Positions 1 to 9,059 of a stretch of DNA of 64,000 nucleotides are shown piece after piece. The number at the start of each line of letters is the position of its first letter. Position 1 is the stretch's first letter. The notes beneath the pieces were generated by a model. The model saw only the letters and a list, made by a program, of their open reading frames with translations. It searched no databases and was not told the DNA's origin. Origin of the DNA: Rhodothermus bifroesti (GTDB lineage: Bacteria; Bacteroidota; Rhodothermia; Rhodothermales; Rhodothermaceae); contig NZ_JAGKTL010000004.1 of assembly GCF_017908595.1 (NCBI RefSeq), forward strand, positions 348,173-412,172. Direction: 5' to 3'. A program made the position numbers and the translations under genes.

Positions 1-1125
1 TACCACGTTCCAGGCAATAAAACGGCTGTCACCTGCCGCATAGAGTACATTCACAAAAATAATGTACAGTCCATAGCCTAAATAGCCCAAGCTAAGCGGC
101 AGTACAAGCGGATCGGCCTTAAGATAGGCAGCATCAGTAGCTAGCAGCGCGGTCACGTCATAAGCGCTTAGTGACAAGGCCAACACCATCCAACTGCCCC
201 AAATGCTGTAGTGCCGGAACGTTTGCCGGTGCAGAAAGGCTTCGCCTGTGGGTTGCTCTCCGAGCGCCTTTAGGCCAATCACCACAAAAGCCAGCTGAAA
301 TCCCTGAACCAGCAACATATTGAGCACGCCACTTAAACGGGTTGCCCAGCCGTAGACAGCAACTGTTTCGGTAGTGGCCAGCCAGTTGAGCAAATAGCGG
401 TCGCCTACATGCAGCACAGGGAGCACAACGCCAGACAGCGCCAGGGGCAGTCCAAAGCGCACGAGCGCAGCCAGCAGACGTCGGTCCCAGCGACGAGGTA
501 CGCTGCGCAGCATGCTACCCATCAGCACCACCATGCTTAATCCAGCAGATAACACCATGGCGAGTAGCACGCCCACTAGCCCCAGTCGCTGATGGACCAA
601 AAAGTAGTACACACCCCCAATAAGCAAGAGGGCTTCAGCCAAAACAGCTGTCGTATACCACCCTGTCTGCTCACGCAACCGCAAAAACGCCAAGGGAACC
701 CCACTAAGCAGCTTAGCGGCCAAATAGATCCCAAACAGCCGAACAAGTTCAACGCCCTCAGACCAGCCTAACCATTGGTTCAGCAAAGGTGCACCCCACC
801 AGCTCACAACCACAACGCCAAGGCTAAGCATGCTCGTAACACTCAAGACCGTAAACGGCAGCGCCTCCTGGTGCGCACGCTGCGCAGGGTCGGTCGCAAA
901 TTTCAAAAGGCCTAGAGGTAACCCTAACCCTAGCAAGGGCAGCAAGAGTTGAGCTGTGGCATCTAGCAGCACCAGTTGCCCATAGGCCAGCTGGGATAGC
1001 AAAGCTGTGTTCAAGTATAGCGGTGCTAGTACCAAACCACTGGCCTTCAGAAGCAAGTTGCCCAGTGCATAAACGCTGCTTTGCTGCAGCAAGCGTGCCA
1101 TGCTAGCCGTTGGAGTAGTAGCCAT
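1..1125 (-). CDS. Wzx-like polysaccharide flippase (3' part cut by window edge)
   Basis: The minus strand is open without a stop from an ATG at 1125 to base 1 (375 codons), so the C-terminus lies outside the window. The translation is almost wholly hydrophobic, with about ten or more predicted membrane helices separated by short Arg-rich loops, as in the polysaccharide biosynthesis/MATE-like flippases that move undecaprenyl-linked glycans across the inner membrane. The start lies two bases after the stop of the upstream glycosyltransferase, so the two are co-transcribed. The context (WecB, two glycosyltransferases) supports O-antigen or capsule-like repeat-unit export. The substrate cannot be read from the sequence. 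Some other MVF-family exporter is possible but less likely. Confidence 0.8.
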   Translation of the reverse strand, partial: MATTPTASMARLLQQSSVYALGNLLLKASGLVLAPLYLNTALLSQLAYGQLVLLDATAQLLLPLLGLGLPLGLLKFATDPAQRAHQEALPFTVLSVTSMLSLGVVVVSWWGAPLLNQWLGWSEGVELVRLFGIYLAAKLLSGVPLAFLRLREQTGWYTTAVLAEALLLIGGVYYFLVHQRLGLVGVLLAMVLSAGLSMVVLMGSMLRSVPRRWDRRLLAALVRFGLPLALSGVVLPVLHVGDRYLLNWLATTETVAVYGWATRLSGVLNMLLVQGFQLAFVVIGLKALGEQPTGEAFLHRQTFRHYSIWGSWMVLALSLSAYDVTALLATDAAYLKADPLVLPLSLGYLGYGLYIIFVNVLYAAGDSRFIAWNVV

Positions 1126-1127
1126 GT

Positions 1128-2198
1128 TTACCCTCGCTCGCATAGGGCTGCTAGCGCTTCCAGAAGAGCCGTTGCCCGATGCTCACGCGAAAAGTGCGTA
1201 GCAATACGTTCACGGGCACGATGTCGCCACTCAGGACCTAGCGAAAGCGCCTGCTGGATAGCCAAGGCAATGGCCTTAGGATCGGGCCTTTCCACCACGA
1301 TACCGGCATCGCCGATGGCCTCCGGAATCCCGAAAACTGGACTACCTACAGGAATGCACCCGCAAAGCATCGCTTCGCAGAGTGCGTTAGGCAACCCTTC
1401 GGCTCGGGAAAGCTGCACGTACACGGAAGTTGCTGCATAAATAGCCGCGAGTGCCGCGCGAGGCACCGGCGGTTGCAGGACCACATTGGAGGGCGGTGCA
1501 TACCGCCGCTGCACATAGGACCGTAACTCAGGCGCAACACCCACTACTTCAAACAGAACTTCTGGAAGCTGATGGGCTACCTGAAAGAGCAAATCAATGC
1601 CTTTGCAGTACACTACCCGCTCCGAGTCCACAAACGCGACGGTGCGCACCACCAACGGGCGTTGCTCGGGACCCATGGGCCAAGAGGTAGGGTCATAGCC
1701 TGTAGGTACTACGCGAAAAGGGGTGCGTAGCCCACTAACCCAGGCTCGAACGCCTTGGGCCAGGCCATCCGTCCAGGCCGTTGCCGGCATCTCCATCAAA
1801 CGTGCCGAAACTGGCAGCAACAGCGAGGCTCGGCGATACACATAGCGCGCCAGGGCTGCACGCCAACGGCTGCAAAATACCCCTTCTTTTGGCGGCAGAC
1901 ATCGACAATCAAAACCACCCAAGATAGCAGCTACGGGCACCTGCCACCTTTGTGCCAAAGCAACCGGCAATACCATATGGTAGTCTACAAACCACCCCAC
2001 CACCAGCTTGGCTTGTGCAAGCTCACGGTGCAACCATTGCCACTGTGCCTGAAGCAGCTGCAACATCCCCGAGACCGAACGTGCCCGGCGGGCATCAAAG
2101 TGAAATGGCCGCACCTCATAGTGTGCACTCAAAAGCGCTATGTCCTCCAGCACAAAAGGGCTTGGTTGCAAATACACGAATAGTAGGCGCGGCTTCAT
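1128..2198 (-). CDS. Glycosyltransferase family 4-like protein
   Basis: 356 aa, cytoplasmic or membrane-associated GT-B fold glycosyltransferase. The C-terminal half has the donor-binding signature EGLPNALCEAM near residues 267-277 followed by GCIPVGS, typical of GT4 enzymes using nucleotide sugars. The N-terminal half starts with a beta strand (RLLFVYLQPSPF) and contains VVGWFVDYH, consistent with an acceptor-binding Rossmann domain. The ATG at 2198 overlaps the end of wecB by four bases and the stop is two bases before the flippase start, so it belongs to one glycan operon. Acceptor and sugar cannot be predicted. Confidence 0.85.
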   Translation of the reverse strand: MKPRLLFVYLQPSPFVLEDIALLSAHYEVRPFHFDARRARSVSGMLQLLQAQWQWLHRELAQAKLVVGWFVDYHMVLPVALAQRWQVPVAAILGGFDCRCLPPKEGVFCSRWRAALARYVYRRASLLLPVSARLMEMPATAWTDGLAQGVRAWVSGLRTPFRVVPTGYDPTSWPMGPEQRPLVVRTVAFVDSERVVYCKGIDLLFQVAHQLPEVLFEVVGVAPELRSYVQRRYAPPSNVVLQPPVPRAALAAIYAATSVYVQLSRAEGLPNALCEAMLCGCIPVGSPVFGIPEAIGDAGIVVERPDPKAIALAIQQALSLGPEWRHRARERIATHFSREHRATALLEALAALCERG

Positions 2199-3256
2199 CG
2201 GGGCGTCTCTTGTAACAACCGGACAATATGGGTGCTAGCGGACTCGATGTCTAGGGAAACCGGATGACCTAAAGGACGTGCCCTAGCAGCTGCTGCAATG
2301 CGGTCGGGATCTGTACCGGCCAATTGATTCCACCCTCCTTCTAGCGTTTCCACCCATTCGGTCTCCTCTCGAAGCGTCACGCAGGGCACGCCTAGCCAGA
2401 AAGCCTCCTTCTGCACACCACCCGAGTCGGTCAGCACCGCCCGGGCATTTTGGATCAGCAAGAGCATCGCCAGATAGCCTACGGGCTCGTGTAGCTTGAC
2501 GTTTGCGGGAATCTGGATGCTGCCGTCCAGTCGGGCCCGGGTGCGCGGGTGCAAGGGGAGCACCACCGGCCCATCTAACCTTCCTAATCCTTCAAAAATG
2601 CCCTTTAGACGGACGGGATTGTCTGTATTTTCGGCGCGGTGCACGGTGGCCAAGTAGTACGTACCAGACGCATAGGGAATCAGCTGCCCAAGGGACCATT
2701 TCCGCTGCGCTACGATTGCATAGGTGCGCACCGCTTCGAGCATGACGTCGCCCGTCAGATGCACGCCCTGCGTGATCCCTTCGCGACGAAGATTTTCGAC
2801 AGCTGTCTGCGTTGGGGCAAACAAGAGCTGCGACAGATGATCGGTCACCACGCGGTTAATTTCTTCGGGCATATGCCGGTTAAACGAGCGCAGGCCTGCC
2901 TCAACATGAGCTAGCGGGAGCTTGAGCTTAGCAGCTACTAAAGCCCCCGCTAGTGTACTGTTGGTGTCGCCATAGACCAACACCCAATCGGGTGGGGGCT
3001 GCAGTTCCAACAAAGCCGCCTCCAGGCGGATCATCATCTGGCCCGTCTGCAGCGCGTGCGTACCTGACCCCACACCCAGATGCACGTGGGGTACCGGCAA
3101 ATCCAGCTCTTCGAAAAAAATCCGGTCTAGTTGGATATCGTAATGCTGGCCAGTGTGCACGAGGATCTCTTCGATCCCAGCCTGGGCTAGTGCCTGGCTC
3201 ACCACAGCTGCCTTAATAAACTGAGGCCTTGCCCCTACAATACTGCAGACGCGCAT
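2195..3256 (-). CDS. wecB: UDP-N-acetylglucosamine 2-epimerase (non-hydrolysing)
   Basis: 353 aa, the usual length. The enzyme interconverts UDP-GlcNAc and UDP-ManNAc in the cytoplasm, supplying ManNAc or ManNAcA for surface polysaccharide. Family hallmarks visible are GARPQFIKAA at the N-terminus, HTGQHYD, HVEAGLRSF, PEEINR and the C-terminal LTDSGGVQKEAFWLGVPC block that binds UDP-GlcNAc. The gene overlaps the preceding glycosyltransferase by 22 bases and the next one by 4, indicating translational coupling. No UDP-ManNAc dehydrogenase (WecC) is in the window, so the product may be used as ManNAc or oxidised elsewhere. Confidence 0.93.
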   Translation of the reverse strand: MRVCSIVGARPQFIKAAVVSQALAQAGIEEILVHTGQHYDIQLDRIFFEELDLPVPHVHLGVGSGTHALQTGQMMIRLEAALLELQPPPDWVLVYGDTNSTLAGALVAAKLKLPLAHVEAGLRSFNRHMPEEINRVVTDHLSQLLFAPTQTAVENLRREGITQGVHLTGDVMLEAVRTYAIVAQRKWSLGQLIPYASGTYYLATVHRAENTDNPVRLKGIFEGLGRLDGPVVLPLHPRTRARLDGSIQIPANVKLHEPVGYLAMLLLIQNARAVLTDSGGVQKEAFWLGVPCVTLREETEWVETLEGGWNQLAGTDPDRIAAAARARPLGHPVSLDIESASTHIVRLLQETPR

Positions 3257-4551
3257 GGCATGCTACAGGTTACCTCATCAAGCAGCCGTGCCAATGCCCC
3301 AGCCAAGACGGGACGACTGTAGCGGCGGGCTAGCTCTGGTGGTGCACCGGCTAAAGGCTGCTTGGCTGCCCAAGCCTCATAGTGCTGTCGCAGGTACGCG
3401 CATAGGCCCGCAACATCTTCGTAGTCGAACATCTTACCGGCTTTGGTCTCTTCTAGCAGGGCTGCGGCATCTCCTTGCACAGGACCAATGCCAAGCACGG
3501 GACGCCCGGCTCCGATGTACTCGTAGAGTTTACTTGTGGTAATCCCCTCATTGCCGGCGACGCGATTTACGACCAGGAGCAGCAGGGCACTTTCGAGCAG
3601 CGACTTCAATGCCTGTCGATGGGACACAAAAGGCCACACCTCGACCCGATCCTCAAGGTGATGCCGAGCGATGGCCTGCTGCACGCTTTGGTCGATAGTA
3701 CCGATGAGCCGAACCCGCAGTGCCGTAAGCTCTGGGAGTTGCCGGAGCGCCTGCCAAAGCGCTTCAGGATTGCGCGTGGGATTCATGCTACCCACGTACG
3801 TGATCCAAAATCGGCCGTCAGGCTGGGGCTGCAGATCGGCAAAATCGGCTGGATCATAGCCGTTAGGAATCAGCAAAGTCGACAACCCACGCCTTGCAAA
3901 CATACGCTGCATTGCGGGGGTCACGACCGTCCGCGCCTCTGCCTTAGCCAGCACCGTTTGTTCGATGCGTGCATCTAGCCAACGTGCCAGCCGCGTCATC
4001 GGAAGCATGTCGTAATAGTCGATGCCTGTCCAGGGATCTCGGAGATCGGCGATCCAAGGCAGGCGGTAACGTCGCCGCAACCCATAGCCAATAAGATGCG
4101 CGGAATGGGGCGGTCCAGTTGTCACCACAGCCTCTACGGGATACTGCTCGAGCACCCGGACTGCAGCGCGCAGCGCAAAGGGAACCCAACCCACCCGCGC
4201 ATCAGGCAAAAACAGGTTTGCTCGAATCCAACGCGCCAGACGCTCTTTCCAGCTGTGATGCGGACTGCCGGCAAAACCTACGCTGACGGTCTCCGCTTTC
4301 GAGCGTCCCATCATGCGCGCGTAGGCTGCATACGGATCCCAAGAACGCGTGCGCACAACCGGCACATTGGGAGGGATTTCTTCTACCAGTGCAGGATCCA
4401 AGGCCGGATAGGCGGCCGACTCAGGAGCTACCGTCAATACTACGGGTTGCCAACCTTGCTCTGGCAAATAGCGGGTGAACTTTAAAAACCGCTGTACGGC
4501 TGCTCCGCCAGCCGGCGGAAAGTAGTACGTCACCAGCAGTACGCACCGCAT
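3235..4551 (-). CDS. Glycosyltransferase (GT4-like, WbuB-type layout)
   Basis: 438 aa. The N-terminus MRCVLLVTYYFPPAGG is the typical first strand and GG loop of GT-B enzymes that act in polysaccharide assembly. Further on come WIADLRDPWTG and, near residue 344, TTSKLYEYIGAGRPVLGI, the nucleotide-sugar-binding region in which the conserved Glu is part of KLYEY. It lies 10 bases after the YfhO-type gene and overlaps wecB, so it is in the same operon. Similar proteins in Bacteroidota sit in exopolysaccharide or O-antigen clusters. The sugar transferred is unknown. Confidence 0.85.
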   Translation of the reverse strand: MRCVLLVTYYFPPAGGAAVQRFLKFTRYLPEQGWQPVVLTVAPESAAYPALDPALVEEIPPNVPVVRTRSWDPYAAYARMMGRSKAETVSVGFAGSPHHSWKERLARWIRANLFLPDARVGWVPFALRAAVRVLEQYPVEAVVTTGPPHSAHLIGYGLRRRYRLPWIADLRDPWTGIDYYDMLPMTRLARWLDARIEQTVLAKAEARTVVTPAMQRMFARRGLSTLLIPNGYDPADFADLQPQPDGRFWITYVGSMNPTRNPEALWQALRQLPELTALRVRLIGTIDQSVQQAIARHHLEDRVEVWPFVSHRQALKSLLESALLLLVVNRVAGNEGITTSKLYEYIGAGRPVLGIGPVQGDAAALLEETKAGKMFDYEDVAGLCAYLRQHYEAWAAKQPLAGAPPELARRYSRPVLAGALARLLDEVTCSMPCASAVL

Positions 4552-4561
4552 AGCCTGAACC

Positions 4562-7066
4562 CTACCGTCGCCGATGCCAAGCTAGCCCCAAAAGCAGCAA
4601 TACGCCGCCATAAACGAGAACTGTCGTTATGGCCGCAATGCGCAGACCCCAGCGATGGCTCTGGGGTTCAAACTTCATCACTACGGTATGCTGTCCTGCA
4701 GGCACAGGCACCGCGCGCAAGAGGTAGTTGGCTTGTAAGATGGGTACAGGCTGCCCGTCTACGGTAGCCTGCCATCCAGCTGGATAGTAGAGCTCATCAA
4801 CGACCAGCAGGCGGGGAGCATCGGTCTCCACCTGCCAAACGATCATTCGTGGCCCAAAGCGTTCAAGACGCACGCGTGCTGTGCTCGCCGAGTCGATAGG
4901 CGCCTCAGCCAAGCCAGGGTCCTCGCGTAACAACACGGTCTCTCGCAAATTGAGCGTTGGATCGAGCAGCCGCTGCCGATGGGCTTCAAGCTGGGGCACA
5001 ACCTCATAACGGCCGACAAGAAAGGCTCGGGGCAGGGCATCAGGATTTTCCAGCACGCGCCACTGGTTGTCTTCATATACTACATGCATGCCGGGTAGTG
5101 CAGCACCAGCAGGCACCACTACATAGCGCGTGCTAAGCAAGTCGAGCGCGCGCTTGCGCGGCAGGCCAGTAGCTGGGTCTACAAAAATATGATCGATGTA
5201 GTCCTGAAACAGCCGAAGTTTGGCGCCGTGGTAGCCGCCAATGGACTCGTGGTAATACGAAGGGCGCGCATTGGTCATTGGGCTACCGCGCTCCAGAGAC
5301 AACACGCGAAAGTGGCCAAGGCCGCCAGCTTTTTGCTGCTGCTCGAGCAAAAACCGATCAAACGAATACGCAGGGATCAAGTCGGTAATCTCTTGGGCTT
5401 CGACCATTGCTTCTGCGTTAAGGTGGCGGCGCCCTACGCCCCAGAGGTCGATGGTTACCAGCAAGGCCAGCCCGACCAGCAGTCCCCATCCGGGCAACCG
5501 CTGTCGATCATAGAGCCACAAAAATCCGCCAGCCAGCACCAGAAAAGCCAGCGTTCGCAGAGCATCCCGGCTAAAGAGCTCTGAGCGCTCGGCGCGCTGC
5601 TGCGCTACGTACTGCTGCACAGCTTGCAAAAGCCGTGGATCATCTGCAGGGATGTTGTTTGCTGCAGCCACCTGCTGAGCGATTTGGGCAGCTTCACCAG
5701 GCCGCTCAAACGCAAACAAACTGCCACGCGCCAGCCACAGCACCAGCACCAACGCTACCAACCCGAAGAGCAGCCGGTAAGCTGCCCGCAGCAGGTCTTG
5801 CCTTTCAGCAGCCGCTTCGACAAGCTTTGCCGCCCCCAATGCGGCCAGAAGGGCCAGCAACAGGGCCGCAGTGCTCAGCCACGTTTCGGGCACCCGAAAA
5901 GCATTGAACAAGGGAAAGTAGGCAAACATCAAGCGGTTGAGCAGCGGGAAATAGGATCCTAGCGAAAACAGGATCATGAGTAGGGCCCCAAGCCCGAGTA
6001 CCCATACGGTCTGCTCACGCCGCTTCCAGAGTGCCAGCAGCGCCAGCCAAAGCACAATGCCCCCTACGTAGTGTGGGCCTTCGGTAAACGGCTTAGGTCC
6101 CCAATAGCTTGGGCTACCGCCGCCATACGCATCGGCAACAAGCAGCGTCACGAGCTCACCGGGCGCCTGGCTCCAGCCCATCGCATACTCCCAGTCGAGC
6201 CCTTCTCCCCCACCTGCAGCTTCATGACCGCCACGGATGGTGTGCTGCTTGTATTCGTAGATAGGCCAGTAAGGCTGGGCTACCATCAAAACCGCCAACG
6301 CGCTTCCTAGAGCCAGCCAGCCGGTAGCCTGAGCAAATGCCTTAAGCTGGCGGCTTCGCCACGCACCTGCACCCCTGGCAAGCCACCACAGTCCCAGCAA
6401 AAACGCCACGTAGTAGGTGATCTGCACGTGCCCAGCACGCAAGTTGGCCGCTAGCGCTATAGCAAACAAAAGCCCGGACAACAGCCGCGGCTGCTGCAGC
6501 ACATACACAAAAGCCAGCACCAGCCAGGGTGCAAAAGCCAACGCGATAAACTTTGAATTGTGGCCTACTTTCAGAAGGATGGGGATATACGTGGTCAGGC
6601 CATAGGCAACCGCTGCCAATACGCCTGCCCAAGAATTGCGCGTGAGGTATACCAAAAGCACATAGGTGCCTGCCAGCAACGCAAAAAAGTGCGACGTAGG
6701 CCAAAGCCACGACCGCAGCCAGTTGAGCAGCGTGTCGACTTGCGGCACCAAGGCTGGATAAGAAATCATATAGCCCGGCATGCCCGCAAAGGCGTTCGTC
6801 GACCAAAGCGCCTCGTGCCCAGTCGAATCTCGGTAAGCAATCATCGACTGGGCCATAGCACGCCAGTTGACCGTGTCGCTGCCGATAAGCTGCTTTCCGC
6901 CAAAGTGAATGGGAGCAAAGAAAACTAGCGACAGCACAAGCAGCAAAAGCAAGCAAATTGCGTGCTGACGCGAGGCTGGCAACTGCCCCCAGCGGGTATG
7001 CCAAGCTGGTAGAGGTTGGAGGGGAGATTTTCGCACTTGGCGGGAGCGGGCAGGTGTAGCAGCCAT
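4562..7066 (-). CDS. YfhO-family polytopic membrane protein
   Basis: 834 aa from the ATG at 7066. An in-frame TTG at 7081 would overlap gatC by eight bases and is less likely. The N-terminal two thirds carry about twelve membrane helices with a GT-C-like arrangement: an early periplasmic loop (GSDTVNWRAMAQ), then NSWAGVLAAVAYGLT and LAANLRAGHVQITYY. The last third is a periplasmic beta-rich domain ending in one helix (VYGGVLLLLGLAWHRRR). This matches the YfhO family; characterised Firmicute members act in lipoteichoic acid glycosylation, whereas in Bacteroidota the substrate is unknown. Position directly before glycosyltransferases and wecB suggests transfer of a lipid-linked sugar to an envelope glycan. 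Confidence 0.85.
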   Translation of the reverse strand: MAATPARSRQVRKSPLQPLPAWHTRWGQLPASRQHAICLLLLLVLSLVFFAPIHFGGKQLIGSDTVNWRAMAQSMIAYRDSTGHEALWSTNAFAGMPGYMISYPALVPQVDTLLNWLRSWLWPTSHFFALLAGTYVLLVYLTRNSWAGVLAAVAYGLTTYIPILLKVGHNSKFIALAFAPWLVLAFVYVLQQPRLLSGLLFAIALAANLRAGHVQITYYVAFLLGLWWLARGAGAWRSRQLKAFAQATGWLALGSALAVLMVAQPYWPIYEYKQHTIRGGHEAAGGGEGLDWEYAMGWSQAPGELVTLLVADAYGGGSPSYWGPKPFTEGPHYVGGIVLWLALLALWKRREQTVWVLGLGALLMILFSLGSYFPLLNRLMFAYFPLFNAFRVPETWLSTAALLLALLAALGAAKLVEAAAERQDLLRAAYRLLFGLVALVLVLWLARGSLFAFERPGEAAQIAQQVAAANNIPADDPRLLQAVQQYVAQQRAERSELFSRDALRTLAFLVLAGGFLWLYDRQRLPGWGLLVGLALLVTIDLWGVGRRHLNAEAMVEAQEITDLIPAYSFDRFLLEQQQKAGGLGHFRVLSLERGSPMTNARPSYYHESIGGYHGAKLRLFQDYIDHIFVDPATGLPRKRALDLLSTRYVVVPAGAALPGMHVVYEDNQWRVLENPDALPRAFLVGRYEVVPQLEAHRQRLLDPTLNLRETVLLREDPGLAEAPIDSASTARVRLERFGPRMIVWQVETDAPRLLVVDELYYPAGWQATVDGQPVPILQANYLLRAVPVPAGQHTVVMKFEPQSHRWGLRIAAITTVLVYGGVLLLLGLAWHRRR

Positions 7067-7073
7067 CGGTAGC

Positions 7074-7361
7074 TTATTCAATTACTTTAGGCACCCGGAA
7101 GTAGTCGCTATCGGCACTAGGCGCATTGCGCAGGGCTTCTTCGTGCGAAATGCGCTGCTCGACCACATCTTCCCGAAGCACGTTGTACAGATCTAGCACG
7201 TGCGACATAGGCGGGACGTTGCGCGTATCTAGCTCATTCAGCTTAGCTACGTAATCCAGAATTTTGCTCATCTGCTCAGCGAGCAGCTGCTCTTCCGCTG
7301 GGGTAAACTCCAGGCGCGCCAAGCGCGCAATGTAGCGCACTTCGTCGATCGAAATGGCCAT
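7074..7361 (-). CDS. gatC: Asp-tRNA(Asn)/Glu-tRNA(Gln) amidotransferase subunit C
   Basis: 95 aa, full length for the family. GatC is the small belt-like subunit that holds GatA and GatB together in the enzyme converting Glu-tRNA(Gln) or Asp-tRNA(Asn) to the correct amide. The start IDEVRYIARLARLEF and the C-terminal region LREDVV...NAPSADSDYFRVPKVIE are classic. GatA and GatB are not in this window, which is common for Bacteroidota where the subunits are scattered. It is followed after seven bases by the YfhO gene. Confidence 0.95.
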   Translation of the reverse strand: MAISIDEVRYIARLARLEFTPAEEQLLAEQMSKILDYVAKLNELDTRNVPPMSHVLDLYNVLREDVVEQRISHEEALRNAPSADSDYFRVPKVIE

Positions 7362-7451
7362 ACCGATACAAAGGTTATTTTTGGATCGAGGTCAAGATAG
7401 CAAACGTAGGGCTTCTGCGCTACGTTGAGCAGCAGGAGCAAGTTTCCGAGC

Positions 7452-8237
7452 TTAATCCGCCAGCAGTGCTTGCATGCGGTCGTGCACTAGGGCCATCAAG
7501 TTGGGCAGATCGCGCCGTCGCAACCCTTGGCACGGGATAGGCCTGCCGATCACCATATGGATCGTGCCCGGACGTGCTACCTTCCGACGCTCGTCCAAGT
7601 AACGATAGCTGTCGCGAATCACCACGGGCACAATAGGCACACCGGCCTCAATAGCCAGCAGAAATGCCCCTTTCTTCAAGGCACGCAGTTCAGGTCGGTA
7701 GCCGCGCGTACCTTCGGGGAACATCAGTACGGAATGTCCTTGGCGGATGCGTGCACCGGCCAGTTGCAGACTTTCCAGCGAGCGGCGCGGATCGTTACGA
7801 TCGATAAACAGCGAAGCCGAATGCCGCATCGCCCAGCCCAGCACGGGTACCCGTTCCAGCTCGGCCTTGGCTACAAAGCCAAACGGATAGGGCAAAGCAT
7901 AGGCCAGCACCAGAATGTCCAAGGCGCACTGGTGATTGGCCACAAACAGATAGGGTTGGTTCAAAGAAAGCTGCGCCCGGTCCTCACACGCCACGCGCCA
8001 GCCGCATCCCTTGAGGATAAGACCTGCCCACCGGCGTGCCCATTTCTTAAAGTTGGCTGCTGTAGGTCGGAAGCGATGCGTGAGCACTTGCAGCGGCGCA
8101 ATCAGCAGTGTGCTGAGCAGCCCCATAAGCACAAACCAGGCAAAATGTAGCCGCGTCGACCACGTAGCCGGCGGCGCATCTGCCAGTGGGGTTTGGACAG
8201 GCACAGGTGCCAAAATCGGGGTCAGTGGCGATTCCAT
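7452..8237 (-). CDS. plsC: 1-acyl-sn-glycerol-3-phosphate acyltransferase
   Basis: 261 aa, inner-membrane enzyme that acylates lysophosphatidic acid to phosphatidic acid. Motif I is NHQCALD (His102 and Asp107, the HX4D catalytic pair). Motif III is FPEGTR at 173-178, and motif IV is VPIVPVVI. A hydrophobic segment near 31-50 (FAWFVLMGLLSTLLIAPL) anchors it. It lies 12 bases after the isomerase-like gene and 90 bases before gatC, where only a weak hairpin intervenes. A lysophospholipid acyltransferase with another acyl acceptor is the main alternative. Confidence 0.9.
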   Translation of the reverse strand: MESPLTPILAPVPVQTPLADAPPATWSTRLHFAWFVLMGLLSTLLIAPLQVLTHRFRPTAANFKKWARRWAGLILKGCGWRVACEDRAQLSLNQPYLFVANHQCALDILVLAYALPYPFGFVAKAELERVPVLGWAMRHSASLFIDRNDPRRSLESLQLAGARIRQGHSVLMFPEGTRGYRPELRALKKGAFLLAIEAGVPIVPVVIRDSYRYLDERRKVARPGTIHMVIGRPIPCQGLRRRDLPNLMALVHDRMQALLAD

Positions 8238-8249
8238 AGATTCAAGGGG

Positions 8250-9059
8250 TTATGCGGCAGACGTTAACTCATGCTGCACTTGACGAAGAAGCGCTATAAG
8301 CTGGCTGGCATCACGAAAACCGCGCTTAGGTCGCGGCGTGCCCTGCACCTCCAAGCTCAGTGGACCTGCATAGCCCAAGCGATGCAATTGGCGTAGCTGC
8401 GCTAGCCAGCCAACGGCACCTTCGCCAAAGGGTGCGGGTTCCCACCCCGCTCGTTCGGGATTCCACCGCCAATCGGTGCAGCGAACCAGCGCTACGTAGG
8501 GGCCTAAGGCAGCCAATCCCACCTGTGGGTCTTCGCCGACTTGCAATGCTGCACCGGGATTCCAAGCTGCTTTCACCGAGGGATGGGCTACAGCTGCAAG
8601 TAACGCGGCAAGGGCTTCGCCGCGCGGGAAAGCCCCTTCTACTTCGTTAAGTACAGCCAGCGTAATGCCGTACCGCGCAGCTTTATCGCCCGCCCGCCGT
8701 AGCGCTTCGACAGCGGCTTCCTTAGCATCATTAGGCTCAGCGGCAAAAGCCGAAACCACCACGCGGGGACACTGGATCCGGCGACAGAAAGCCAGCACTT
8801 CGTCAAATGCAGCAATCTCGTTCAGCCAAGCGCGCCGGTCGTGCACCGACCCTTCAAACATGCCTGGCACAATGGCCACTACAGGCAGTTCATGCTCCGC
8901 CAAACGTCGACGCAGTTTCTCCTCGTTTACAAAAGGCACCCGATCCGAAGGACCTCCCACCGTACGCAATTCCACAGCCTCTAAGCCCCAAAGCAGGGTG
9001 AAATACAATGCCCGGTCCAGGTCGGTCGTCACCGTATCGGTCAGCAATGCTGTAGTCAT
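8250..9059 (-). CDS. Xylose isomerase-like TIM-barrel protein, metal site apparently degraded
   Basis: 269 aa from the ATG at 9059, whose ATGA overlaps the stop of the upstream gene; a longer upstream frame (to 9281) would lie inside the peptidase gene and is rejected. The fold resembles sugar-phosphate isomerase/epimerases of the AP_endonuc_2 superfamily: LWGLEAVELRT, a middle strand FCRRIQCPRVVVSAFA, and a terminal GYAGPLSLEVQG. The usual metal ligands in the strand reading D-x-x-H and the following H-x-K-D are replaced (KAAWNPGAAL, LVRCTDW). It may therefore not be an active metal-dependent isomerase. Its function is unknown. Confidence 0.7.
   Translation of the reverse strand: MTTALLTDTVTTDLDRALYFTLLWGLEAVELRTVGGPSDRVPFVNEEKLRRRLAEHELPVVAIVPGMFEGSVHDRRAWLNEIAAFDEVLAFCRRIQCPRVVVSAFAAEPNDAKEAAVEALRRAGDKAARYGITLAVLNEVEGAFPRGEALAALLAAVAHPSVKAAWNPGAALQVGEDPQVGLAALGPYVALVRCTDWRWNPERAGWEPAPFGEGAVGWLAQLRQLHRLGYAGPLSLEVQGTPRPKRGFRDASQLIALLRQVQHELTSAA

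Noticed and set aside
7403..7426. Hairpin between gatC and plsC as a terminator
   Set aside because: Seven-bp stem with a 10-base loop and no T run on the minus strand; too weak to separate the operon.
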